From a virus, in the IMG/VR virus record IMGVR_UViG_3300050015_000600, positions 1-64,000 of that record: 64,000 nt of DNA. One strand, given 5' to 3'. How positions within the stretch are numbered: position 1 is the stretch's first letter; the number at the start of each line of letters is the position of its first letter. Positions 42,779 to 48,851 of the stretch are shown here, piece by piece. The notes below the pieces were generated by a model. It was not told where the DNA came from. It did not search any database and saw only the letters and a list, made by a program, of their open reading frames with translations. The position numbers and the translations under genes were made by a program.

Positions 42779-42850
42779 GCCACTTTAAAAGCCCGTCAGG
42801 ACGTTTTTAAGACGTTAGGCACATAATTTACACGTTATTAATTATAACGT
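42768..42850 (+). other. hairpins downstream of the 43-aa gene
   Basis: GTGGCT-TTTA-AGCCAC spans the stop codon (42768-42783) and ACGTTAT-TAATT-ATAACGT lies at 42832-42850. Neither has a T-run, so they look like RNA stability or processing structures rather than terminators. tRNA-like element 2 follows. Confidence 0.4.
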
Positions 42851-42857
42851 TTGTAAA

Positions 42858-42917
42858 ACCGTTGTAAAGTGGTTACAATTGTATTTATACAATTTCAGTT
42901 TCGATTACTGAAACGGT
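42858..42917 (+). ncRNA. tRNA-like element 2 (acceptor, one arm, T-arm)
   Basis: Acceptor ACCGTT (42858-42863) pairs with AACGGT (42912-42917). The T-stem TCAGT/ACTGA holds the canonical loop TTCGATT (42900-42906). A 7-bp hairpin AATTGTA-TTTA-TACAATT (42877-42894) stands where the anticodon arm would be. The D-arm is reduced to 13 nt containing GTGGTTAC, resembling a D-loop. This is the most tRNA-like of the set. The next ATG is 41 nt downstream. Confidence 0.68.
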
Positions 42918-42958
42918 GCAAAATTAGAATTTATTATTTATTATTAGGATTATTTAAA

Positions 42959-43594
42959 ATGAAAAAATCATTTAGCAAAACAGCAAACGGGAATTATAAA
43001 GTTAATACATTCGTTCCCGTATTCAATGGGTATTACGATAGCATCTTTGAAGGCGACAGCGTCGAAGAAAATGAAATGGAATACTTCAACGAACAAAGAC
43101 TTGAAGCGGGCAAAACAGAAATTAAGGACTACGAGCTATTCAAATTTGATTTAGAAACTTTTTATAAAGAAACAACTGTACAAATTGAGAATATAGTAAG
43201 TTTTTGGCTTAAAAAATTAGGATTTATTACAACTTCCCGTTTTCAAAAATTGTCAAGTCCAAAAGAATACAATTTTTACAATGATTCTATCTGGGTTGAC
43301 TATGAATTGACAAAAGAGAACATAGGGAATATTAAAAAGTATCTGAAAAGTGATATTGATAAATTCCAAACTTATTTAGACGAAAATTACATAGCACGTG
43401 ATGGATTTATTCCATATTATTCTACTTATTTAGGTGACTGGTTAAACAACAAAGCATTATTTGATTCTCATCAATTAGGAGCAATTTTAAATTTCATACT
43501 GCTTAATGAAGAATACTCCGAAAATGATATTTATGAAGAATTGGAAGTTAATGTGGAATTAACAAATTACGATGAATTGTGGAATATGGAATAA
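42959..43594 (+). CDS. antirestriction (ArdA-like) protein candidate
   Basis: 211 residues from the ATG at 42959 (MKKSFSKTANGNYKVNTFVP); upstream in-frame ATG codons lie in or before the tRNA-like element. The protein is very acidic, and it has an FVPVFNGYYDSIFEGDSVEE opening. An acidic, elongated single-gene unit in an accessory region would suit a DNA mimic such as an antirestriction protein, but no ArdA motif was established, so that call is tentative. It stands alone between tRNA-like elements 2 and 3. Confidence 0.55.
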   Translation: MKKSFSKTANGNYKVNTFVPVFNGYYDSIFEGDSVEENEMEYFNEQRLEAGKTEIKDYELFKFDLETFYKETTVQIENIVSFWLKKLGFITTSRFQKLSSPKEYNFYNDSIWVDYELTKENIGNIKKYLKSDIDKFQTYLDENYIARDGFIPYYSTYLGDWLNNKALFDSHQLGAILNFILLNEEYSENDIYEELEVNVELTNYDELWNME

Positions 43595-43601
43595 AAACAA
43601 A

Positions 43602-43662
43602 AGCCGTGTTACTATGTATATTAATATATGTTAGTTTACAAAATTCGCAATTTTGCACGGCT
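43602..43662 (+). ncRNA. tRNA-like element 3
   Basis: Acceptor AGCCGTG (43602-43608) with CACGGCT (43656-43662), 7 bp, plus an extra A-T pair outside. T-stem CAAAA/TTTTG with 7-nt loop TTCGCAA (43644-43650). Acceptor and T-stem meet with no extra base, exactly 7+5 bp as in tRNA. The 30 nt between them are AT-rich and can fold on themselves. The next ATG follows 40 nt later. Confidence 0.7.
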
Positions 43663-43702
43663 TCAAATGTATTATTTATAATTATTATTAGGGAAAAGTA
43701 TT

Positions 43703-43885
43703 ATGAAAAAGCTATATTATGGCCAATATAACGTTGGCAATGCTAAATATATAGTAACTTTTGTAGATGAAACGCATTTGCATAAAGACGGCAGTTTGCA
43801 ATACGGAATAAAAACATTCACAAACAAGCAATTATTTAACCAATTTATAATAGCGTTGCATAAAGACGGCTATAAGGAAAGATAA
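43703..43885 (+). CDS. hypothetical small protein
   Basis: 60 residues beginning MKKLYYGQYNVGNAKYIVTF, beta-rich with a helical end (NKQLFNQFIIALHKDGYKER). AGGGAAAAG precedes the start. First of three genes in this group. Function unknown. Confidence 0.64.
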   Translation: MKKLYYGQYNVGNAKYIVTFVDETHLHKDGSLQYGIKTFTNKQLFNQFIIALHKDGYKER

Positions 43886-43889
43886 AACT

Positions 43890-44177
43890 ATGAAAAAAGA
43901 TACTGAAATTACGAAAGTTATATTTAGGAAGTTCAAACCTACTGATGACTTTGCATGCGATATTATTGCTTTGTTTCCTGAAGACAGTTACGCAGGAAGA
44001 TACACTACTCTTGCTTATGTTCACGTTGGACAGCATTTTGAAGTTGATTACAAAACTGTTATTAAACAATCAGTTCCAGCAACTGAAAACGAATACAAAG
44101 ACCTAAAAACCGAACTTGAAAACGGTTTTGATTATAACTTTAAAGTATTAAAAAGAGCAAAAATCATTTATAAATAA
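43890..44177 (+). CDS. hypothetical protein
   Basis: 95 residues beginning MKKDTEITKVIFRKFKPTDD, with DIIALFPEDSYAGRYTTLAY in the centre. This phrase is reminiscent of small conserved proteins of Bacteroidota conjugative and phage elements. Function unknown. Confidence 0.66.
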   Translation: MKKDTEITKVIFRKFKPTDDFACDIIALFPEDSYAGRYTTLAYVHVGQHFEVDYKTVIKQSVPATENEYKDLKTELENGFDYNFKVLKRAKIIYK

Positions 44178-44189
44178 CGGAGTTAAAAA

Positions 44190-44420
44190 ATGAACGCAGT
44201 AATTAAGAAAATTAACGACGACGGTACAACGGCAGAACATAAGCCGTTTATTTACAAAACAAAACAGTATAAATTGCGTAAAACTATTTATAAATACGCA
44301 CAAATTTATTCGGATAAGTGGAAGTCCGACGTTATGATTTATGTACATTACAATTATGATCCAGAAGGTGTTTTCTCTAAAATGATTAAATACCATTATC
44401 AAGAAAAATTATTTTCTTAA
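44190..44420 (+). CDS. hypothetical small basic protein
   Basis: 76 residues beginning MNAVIKKINDDGTTAEHKPF, Lys- and Tyr-rich, ending MIKYHYQEKLFS. It stops seven bases before tRNA-like element 4. Function unknown. Confidence 0.64.
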   Translation: MNAVIKKINDDGTTAEHKPFIYKTKQYKLRKTIYKYAQIYSDKWKSDVMIYVHYNYDPEGVFSKMIKYHYQEKLFS

Positions 44421-44426
44421 AAGAAC

Positions 44427-44465
44427 AGCGGAGAATGGTTCTAAGGTTCGATTCCTTGCTCCGCT
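44427..44465 (+). ncRNA. tRNA-like element 4 (39-nt minihelix)
   Basis: Acceptor AGCGGAG (44427-44433) pairs perfectly with CTCCGCT (44459-44465). T-stem TAAGG/CCTTG (one T.G) holds the canonical T-loop TTCGATT (44447-44453). The two helices abut as in tRNA (7+5 bp). Only AATGGTTC joins them, keeping a D-loop-like TGGT that could contact the T-loop. The next ATG is 38 nt downstream. Confidence 0.78.
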
Positions 44466-44503
44466 CAATATGTATTTTATTATTATTAATTAGAGGTTTC
44501 AAG

Positions 44504-44737
44504 ATGAAAAAGAACAAAACTACTCAAGCTATTAGCATAATAGCAAATAATGGCGGATTAGATTTAAGTCGTATTCGCCGGAACTATATGGCAGACAGTC
44601 AATATAGTTTGGCAAATAAAAATTGCCGCTTCAAGGGTTCTTATGGCGAATACCTAAAAGATGCAATAAAAACTATGTTGCCAAAAGAATTAGAACGTGT
44701 TGCAAGTCGTGTTGCAAGTTATTATTTAGGGGTATAA
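44504..44737 (+). CDS. hypothetical protein
   Basis: 77 residues from the ATG at 44504 (MKKNKTTQAISIIANNGGLD), after AGAGGTTTCAAG; an upstream in-frame ATG lies inside the tRNA-like element. Basic and helical, ending ELERVASRVASYYLGV. Function unknown. Confidence 0.65.
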   Translation: MKKNKTTQAISIIANNGGLDLSRIRRNYMADSQYSLANKNCRFKGSYGEYLKDAIKTMLPKELERVASRVASYYLGV

Positions 44738-44739
44738 TT

Positions 44740-45108
44740 ATGAAAGTATTAGAATTTAGCCCACAGAACAATCTGAATGTTAACCATAGAAAGGAAAATT
44801 ACTTCCAATGTGAATATTCAATTGTTGTATTTGACGAAAAAACAAAGAAGTTTTCTACTCCTGTAGTATTGCGTATATATATTACTCCGAGCATAAATTA
44901 TGCTTGCGTCTGGGGTATAGAAAAACACTTTGAAGGCTCATTCAAAGGTTCAGCATTCCAAAGTACAAATAGCACGGCTCTTAATGCTTTAATAATTGCT
45001 GGTTTTGTCTTTGAAGACGCTTGGAGCAGTTCAATTGAAGACGTTATGTCCGCTATAGCCGAATGTTTTGGTTACAAGAATTATTTTATTCATAAAGCTA
45101 ATCCATAA
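44740..45108 (+). CDS. hypothetical protein
   Basis: 122 residues from the ATG at 44740 (MKVLEFSPQNNLNVNHRKEN), two bases after the preceding stop. Beta-rich N-terminus (YSIVVFDEKTKKFSTPVVLR), then helices. Function unknown. Confidence 0.65.
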   Translation: MKVLEFSPQNNLNVNHRKENYFQCEYSIVVFDEKTKKFSTPVVLRIYITPSINYACVWGIEKHFEGSFKGSAFQSTNSTALNALIIAGFVFEDAWSSSIEDVMSAIAECFGYKNYFIHKANP

Positions 45109-45120
45109 GGAAGAAAAAAA

Positions 45121-45318
45121 ATGACAGTCACTATTAATCTAAATATGACCAAAGACGAAGCTATGTTAGTTCTAACGGCTTTAAATGACAAATTAGGCAG
45201 TTTGTATAACGATATGGATTATTATCTTAACCGTAAAACTAACAATGCAAAGTATAGTGAAGCAGTGTTTTATAAAGGCAGAATAGAGAAGTTAATAGAA
45301 GCGTTTAGCGTCTTGTAA
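45121..45318 (+). CDS. hypothetical small helical protein
   Basis: 65 residues beginning MTVTINLNMTKDEAMLVLTA, a single helical pair (KLGSLYNDMDYYLNRKTNNA) ending in a leucine-rich helix. AAGGAAG before the start. Function unknown. Confidence 0.64.
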   Translation: MTVTINLNMTKDEAMLVLTALNDKLGSLYNDMDYYLNRKTNNAKYSEAVFYKGRIEKLIEAFSVL

Positions 45319-45322
45319 CGTA

Positions 45323-45365
45323 AAAATAGCATGGTATTCGGGAGGTTCAAATCCTCCCCTATTTT
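45323..45365 (+). ncRNA. tRNA-like element 5 (43-nt minihelix)
   Basis: Acceptor AAAATAG (45323-45329) pairs with CTATTTT (45359-45365). T-stem GGGAGG/CCTCCC (6 bp) holds the canonical loop TTCAAAT (45346-45352). The linker CATGGTATTC keeps a D-loop-like TGGTA. The next ATG is 38 nt downstream. Confidence 0.75.
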
Positions 45366-45403
45366 CTAAAGTATTATTATTAATTTATTATTCGAGGTAT
45401 AAA

Positions 45404-45637
45404 ATGAAGTTTCAAAAAAGTACTAAAAAAGAGTGGTACGGAATGTTTTTGTATTCCGTAGAAGGCGAAGAGCCGTTATGCAATTATTACTCCGACCCAA
45501 AAATAGCCGTTAGAGAAGCTAAAAAGTGGTCAAAGGATTTAGAAGGCGAACAATATATAGAAGTTTGGAAACGTGATAAAAATGGCAATTATGGAGATTC
45601 TGGCACACCATTGTACAAAAGCGACGAGGTGGCATAA
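45404..45637 (+). CDS. hypothetical small protein
   Basis: 77 residues beginning MKFQKSTKKEWYGMFLYSVE, with IAVREAKKWSKDLEGEQYIE. Start/stop overlap with the next gene. Function unknown. Confidence 0.65.
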   Translation: MKFQKSTKKEWYGMFLYSVEGEEPLCNYYSDPKIAVREAKKWSKDLEGEQYIEVWKRDKNGNYGDSGTPLYKSDEVA

Positions 45638-46038
45638 TGGAAAAATTGAATATAACACAACTTGACGGCAATTTAATATTGCATAACGGCGATTATCAAT
45701 ACTCTAACAAGCCATTAAAAGAATGGGATTGCGATAATTTTGTAGAGTATATTAAAGACTACTCAAATATGGATTGGAATTGTAGCGATAATTTGTTATG
45801 CTATTTATATGATATTGATTATCTTAATTACATACCATCAAATTATGCACCTATATATCTATATGGCGTGTGGCAGGTATTAAAAGAACATATCGAAAGC
45901 AATGAAAAATATGTATTAAGTCCAAGACACAGGACTTTGCAAAAACGTCGTATCAATAAATGGAATAAACAAGCCGAAGCGAACAGACAGGAATTTTTAT
46001 GTAGATTAAAAGAAATAAGAGAGGAAAGCAATGATTAG
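45637..46038 (+). CDS. hypothetical protein
   Basis: 133 residues beginning MEKLNITQLDGNLILHNGDY; Asn/Asp/Tyr-rich first half, strongly basic helical end (LQKRRINKWNKQAEANRQEF). Function unknown. Confidence 0.66.
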   Translation: MEKLNITQLDGNLILHNGDYQYSNKPLKEWDCDNFVEYIKDYSNMDWNCSDNLLCYLYDIDYLNYIPSNYAPIYLYGVWQVLKEHIESNEKYVLSPRHRTLQKRRINKWNKQAEANRQEFLCRLKEIREESND

Positions 46039-46279
46039 AAATATAATATTAAACTTTATATCATTCGGCGTGTGGTATATATTCTTAGGTGCTTATATGC
46101 CGATGATATTCAAATGTAGTCTAATTGCAAATATGGTAGGGACGTTTTCAGCGTTCCTACTGTGGAATTTAGGCGACTGTGTACGCAATATGCGGTTTGC
46201 TCGTTTGGCGTGGGGTTACTTACCGCAAAAACAAATTAAAGAAATAGTTCATTATCAAAATACAGGCGAAAGATTGTAA
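46031..46279 (+). CDS. small membrane protein
   Basis: 82 residues with two hydrophobic segments (IILNFISFGVWYIFLGAYMP and CSLIANMVGTFSAFLLWNL), then a basic cytoplasmic-type tail. Overlaps the previous gene by 8 bases. Function unknown. Confidence 0.66.
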   Translation: MIRNIILNFISFGVWYIFLGAYMPMIFKCSLIANMVGTFSAFLLWNLGDCVRNMRFARLAWGYLPQKQIKEIVHYQNTGERL

Positions 46280-46282
46280 AAC

Positions 46283-46327
46283 ATTGCTTTAAGCTATGCC
46301 CCTTTCGAGGGGTATATTTAAGTCAAT
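46283..46327 (+). ncRNA. hairpin at the place of a sixth tRNA-like element
   Basis: An imperfect hairpin of about 17-20 bp (ATTG...CAAT outside, TAAG.TAT with ATATTTA, then GCCCC/GGGGT) ends in the loop TTTCGA. There is no D-region gap, and the loop has 6 nt, so it is a degenerate or related form. It stands in the same position relative to the next ATG (27 nt). Confidence 0.5.
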
Positions 46328-46354
46328 TTTTATTATTATTTAGAGGGTAGAATT

Positions 46355-46612
46355 ATGAAAAAAGCATTATGTATATGCAATATGTGTGGAGCTTTGTTAA
46401 TAGACGAAAATCCACAAGTAGATGCAATGGAATATGAATTAACAGGTGCAGAACAAGAAATGGAATATCATTACGACAGGGAGGATGGTTCGTATTATGG
46501 GTGTCCTAATTGCCATACAGACGGTTATTTAACCGATAATTTGACAAGTGAAGCTCATCTTGGGTTGTATAACCACATGAAACATAATTGCGAGGCGACT
46601 TATGCAAACTAA
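46355..46612 (+). CDS. zinc-binding small protein
   Basis: 85 residues. MKKALCICNMCGALLIDENP and later YYGCPNCHTDGYLTD give CxxC pairs for one zinc, separated by an acidic helix. It overlaps the integrase gene by 11 bases. Could be a regulator for the recombinase; inferred. Confidence 0.7.
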   Translation: MKKALCICNMCGALLIDENPQVDAMEYELTGAEQEMEYHYDREDGSYYGCPNCHTDGYLTDNLTSEAHLGLYNHMKHNCEATYAN

Positions 46613-47474
46613 AATTAATGAATTTCTTGCAATGCCAACACGTAAATCTATGGTAATTTCCGATGATTATAAAAGATTAGTCACTTCAACTTTTGAAAAG
46701 TATCAAAAGAAGTTTGAAACGTTGTCAAGAGCGAATATAATAGAGTATCTAAATACTTCCGATTATTCGCAGGGTTCTAAATATACAATAGCAACTACTT
46801 TATGCAGGTTCGGGCGTGAGTTCGATCTGCTTAAAGAAAATGATATTAATACTATCAAGCGTTGTTTCCCAAAAGACCGCAAAGAATGGTCGAAAGAAAA
46901 CCTAAAAGCAAATGACCTTGACACAATACTCGATACGATTATTAAGCGTAGAAAGCTCCCTGTTACTAATTTAAGGGACGCATTGTCTATTGCATTGCTT
47001 AGTTCATTCGGAATGCGTGTAGGGCAGTTAATAGCCATGCAAAGAGATGATATTAGAATAATTGAGGATAAAATCGTTGTCGCTCTTATCCGTCAAAAGC
47101 ATAATAAGTTTGACCGCTCTCAAGGCGATGTGTTCAAAGTGTCGTTGCCTATGAATTATAAAGTCGGACAATATAATCTTAAAACATTATTGCTGAGATA
47201 CAAAGAATTATTACCACAGGACAGTCCGGCTTTGATATACGGCAAAACTTTCGACGCTCCTATGACCACCGCCGGAATGCGCAAGGTTATTAAGAAAATA
47301 GGTGAAGATATACACATGCCTGATCTACACCCTCATGTTTTTAGGCATTACGTAGGAACTAAATTAACTATAGAATACGGTGTAGAAGTTGCTTGCGCTA
47401 TGCTTAATCATGCGGCTATTAATACGACTAAAACATATTTGAATAAAGAATCAATTTTAGATAAAATTAAATAA
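46602..47474 (+). CDS. int: tyrosine recombinase / integrase
   Basis: 290 residues. The N-terminal SAM-like core-binding domain (about 5-100) is followed by the catalytic domain with R139 (FGMRVGQL), a Lys at 166 or 169 (RQKHNKF), H245-x-x-R248 (HPHVFRHYVG), H270 (MLNHAAIN) and Tyr279 (TKTYLN). It catalyses site-specific strand exchange, for phage integration or for dimer resolution. No arm-binding domain is evident. It is expressed from inside the tRNA-punctuated unit, and a tRNA gene lies 1.3 kb downstream. Confidence 0.92.
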   Translation: MQTKINEFLAMPTRKSMVISDDYKRLVTSTFEKYQKKFETLSRANIIEYLNTSDYSQGSKYTIATTLCRFGREFDLLKENDINTIKRCFPKDRKEWSKENLKANDLDTILDTIIKRRKLPVTNLRDALSIALLSSFGMRVGQLIAMQRDDIRIIEDKIVVALIRQKHNKFDRSQGDVFKVSLPMNYKVGQYNLKTLLLRYKELLPQDSPALIYGKTFDAPMTTAGMRKVIKKIGEDIHMPDLHPHVFRHYVGTKLTIEYGVEVACAMLNHAAINTTKTYLNKESILDKIK

Positions 47475-47485
47475 GAGGTATTTGG

Positions 47486-47739
47486 ATGATAGACGATAAT
47501 TTAGAATATGATGTATTAAAAAAAAGGTTGATATTCCATTTGCAGGAATGTTGCATTGTTTATATTCAATAAAATTTAAATGCAAAGGAGAACTTAGCGA
47601 CGAACAAAAAGACAAAGCGTACAGGTGTCTTCGTGTAATAGCAGAAGACGAAAACAGTGATAATGAAGCCCACGCATGGTGCTACAATCAGTTAGGTCTT
47701 ATAGAATCAGGCAGGTCAAGATTTATAAAAATAGATTAA
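47486..47739 (+). CDS. small protein requiring a -1 frameshift at an A8 run
   Basis: The frame from ATG 47486 (MIDDNLEYDVLKK) runs into eight A at 47517-47524 and then stops at 47572. In the -1 frame the sequence continues as KVDIPFAGMLHCLYSIKFKC to a stop at 47739, reading as one natural protein of about 84 residues. The A AAA AAA heptamer is a classic -1 slip site. Either programmed frameshifting or a one-base indel in the run explains it. Function unknown. Confidence 0.6.
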
Positions 47740-47750
47740 GGAATAAAGGA

Positions 47751-47984
47751 ATGATAGCAATTAATCAAAACGAAGAAGCAGTACCTTTAATGTACATACT
47801 AACCGATTATGATTTACGCGGTGGTTTGGATACGGGTACTAAAATAACAGACTTTAGGCTATCACAGCAAGTGATAAATACAATGCCTACGTTGGTTTAT
47901 ATTAATAAAGACGGCAAAGCGGTATTATTAAAAAGTCGGCATGACAATATTAGCATAGGATTTATTGACCTTCGGGATATATAA
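47751..47984 (+). CDS. hypothetical protein, last gene of the unit
   Basis: 77 residues from the ATG at 47751 (MIAINQNEEAVPLMYILTDY), preceded by AAAGGA; an upstream in-frame ATG lies inside the previous gene. Beta-rich with a DKTGTKITDF-like phrase. A terminator follows 14 bases after the stop. Function unknown. Confidence 0.65.
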   Translation: MIAINQNEEAVPLMYILTDYDLRGGLDTGTKITDFRLSQQVINTMPTLVYINKDGKAVLLKSRHDNISIGFIDLRDI

Positions 47985-47998
47985 TAGATTAAACCCTC

Positions 47999-48032
47999 AG
48001 CCGAGCCTTTTAAACGAGGTTCGGCTTTTTTT
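47999..48032 (+). terminator. intrinsic terminator of the rightward small-gene unit
   Basis: AGCCGAGCC pairs with GGTTCGGCT (9 bp, one wobble), 10-nt loop, followed by seven T. It ends the unit that begins at 41.6 kb. Confidence 0.88.
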
Positions 48033-48093
48033 GTGTCTTAGTATGCCTATATTTGTTGTGTTTGTACAATTTAATATATTTTATGATATAAAT

Positions 48094-48124
48094 TTGTATA
48101 TGTTGCAAAATAATCGTATGTTTG
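48094..48124 (+). promoter_or_regulatory. promoter of the non-coding RNA / tRNA locus
   Basis: TTG (48094-48096), 20-base spacer, TATGTTTG (48117-48124), a full TTG/TANNTTTG match right after the terminator. No gene follows for 700 bases, so its product is RNA. Confidence 0.75.
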
Positions 48125-48203
48125 AATGTTCAGTTATTTGTAAATCGAACAAAGTGATTTTTAAGAAGGTTTTTGCACCTTATATTTTCCTTCTTAAAAT
48201 CGG

Positions 48204-48339
48204 GGCAAAGTGGCGGAAATGGTAAACGCACGGGCATGATTAGCAGGAAGCTACTACCGTACATAGTGCGGATAGATATATCCAAGACACGTAGCTGAAA
48301 TAAATACTATACTTGCAGGTTCGAATCCTGCCTTTGCCC
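48204..48339 (+). tRNA. tRNA-like module with an extended internal region
   Basis: Acceptor GGCAAAG (48204-48210) with CTTTGCC (48332-48338), extended outside by G-C pairs; D-arm GCG..CGC with a TGGTAAA loop; T-stem GCAGG/CCTGC with loop TTCGAAT. These match a leucine-type tRNA. The space between D- and T-arms is about 85 nt, some 45-50 nt too long, and holds AGCTAC/GTAGCT, CCGTAC/GTGCGG and GGATA/TATCC pairings. No convincing anticodon arm could be drawn. It may be a tRNA with an insert or a tRNA-like domain of a larger RNA. Confidence 0.55.
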
Positions 48340-48454
48340 CTAAATAGTTCTTTGAATAAAAACCCATCGGGAGATTAGAAAACCTGAATAAAACAAATCG
48401 GGGAGTAAGACGACACGCTGTAAGCTGTTAGGGTCTCCCTTGAAAATGTAATAA

Positions 48455-48527
48455 ACCCCGCAAGTACTTTACGATATATTGCGGCAAATAATGTAGTTGT
48501 TTTGGACATACTCGCGGGGTCTCTTTT
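48455..48527 (+). terminator. terminator-like fold with a competing hairpin
   Basis: ACCCCGC (48455-48461) pairs with GCGGGGT (48514-48520), extended by AGTA/TACT, before CTCTTTTT. The 5' arm can instead pair locally (CCGCAA 48458-48463 with TTGCGG 48479-48484). The two folds exclude each other, so read-through into tRNA-Ser may be controlled. Confidence 0.5.
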
Positions 48528-48592
48528 TCAGAGGGTGGTTGCCTTAGGCTAAGCTATGATTGAGCAAGGTGCGTACTAACAGGACTGTAGAA

Positions 48593-48683
48593 CAGCGACA
48601 GATAGAAAAGTGTTGATACGTTCACGAACAGGCTATAGACTGGACTACCCTATCCTTTAGATGCAGTTTGATTCTGCTCGCTG
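48593..48683 (+). ncRNA. possible second tRNA-like module
   Basis: CAGCGA (48593-48598) pairs with TCGCTG (48678-48683). GCAG/CTGC holds a T-loop-like TTTGATT. GATAG pairs with CTATC inside. There is no clear D or anticodon arm. Confidence 0.35.
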
Positions 48684-48739
48684 ACCGAGATTTGGTAAAG
48701 ACTGTAAATCGTACGTAACAGCAGGGGTCATTTATTTTT

Positions 48740-48822
48740 GGAAGTGTCGCATAATTGGCATTGCATCTCCCCGCTAAGGAGACGACCTTCGGGTTGTACA
48801 GGTTCGAATCCTGTCGCTTCCA
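48740..48822 (+). tRNA. tRNA-Ser(GCT)
   Basis: Complete class II cloverleaf: acceptor GGAAGTG/CGCTTCC, D-arm GCA..TGC with loop TAATTGGCAT, anticodon arm TCTCC/GGAGA with loop CCGCTAA (anticodon GCT at 48773-48775), variable arm CGACC-TTCG-GGTTG with a UUCG tetraloop, and T-stem ACAGG/CCTGT with loop TTCGAAT. Discriminator A, no encoded CCA. It would decode AGC/AGT codons. Confidence 0.93.
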
Positions 48823-48851
48823 CAAACAATTTAAGAGATTTATGAATGATA

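Larger units (their letters stand above)
48131..48739 (+). ncRNA. structured non-coding RNA locus upstream of tRNA-Ser
   Basis: About 600 nt without a credible gene, starting just after a promoter and ending at tRNA-Ser. Visible structure: an 11-bp hairpin (TTTTAAGAAGG / CCTTCTTAAAA, 48159-48199); a tRNA-like module (48204-48339); GGGAGAT paired with GTCTCCC (48369-48439); CCGCAA/TTGCGG as an alternative to ACCCCGC/GCGGGGT plus CTCTTTTT (48455-48527); and a second T-arm-like module (48593-48683). Large ornate phage RNAs (GOLLD, ROOL) are known next to tRNA genes; membership is not established here. Confidence 0.6.

Noticed and set aside
44427-45365. Reading the T-arm/acceptor ends as integrase attachment cores (tRNA 3' fragments)
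   Set aside because: Attachment cores need only the 3' part of a tRNA, but here a matching 5' acceptor strand is present in each copy and differs between copies. This argues for folded RNA rather than att sites, although one att site elsewhere is still possible.
42209-46327. The intergenic hairpins as ordinary intrinsic terminators
   Set aside because: None is followed by a run of T comparable to the true terminators at 33.5, 35.0 and 48.0 kb, and the loops match T-loops rather than tetraloops.
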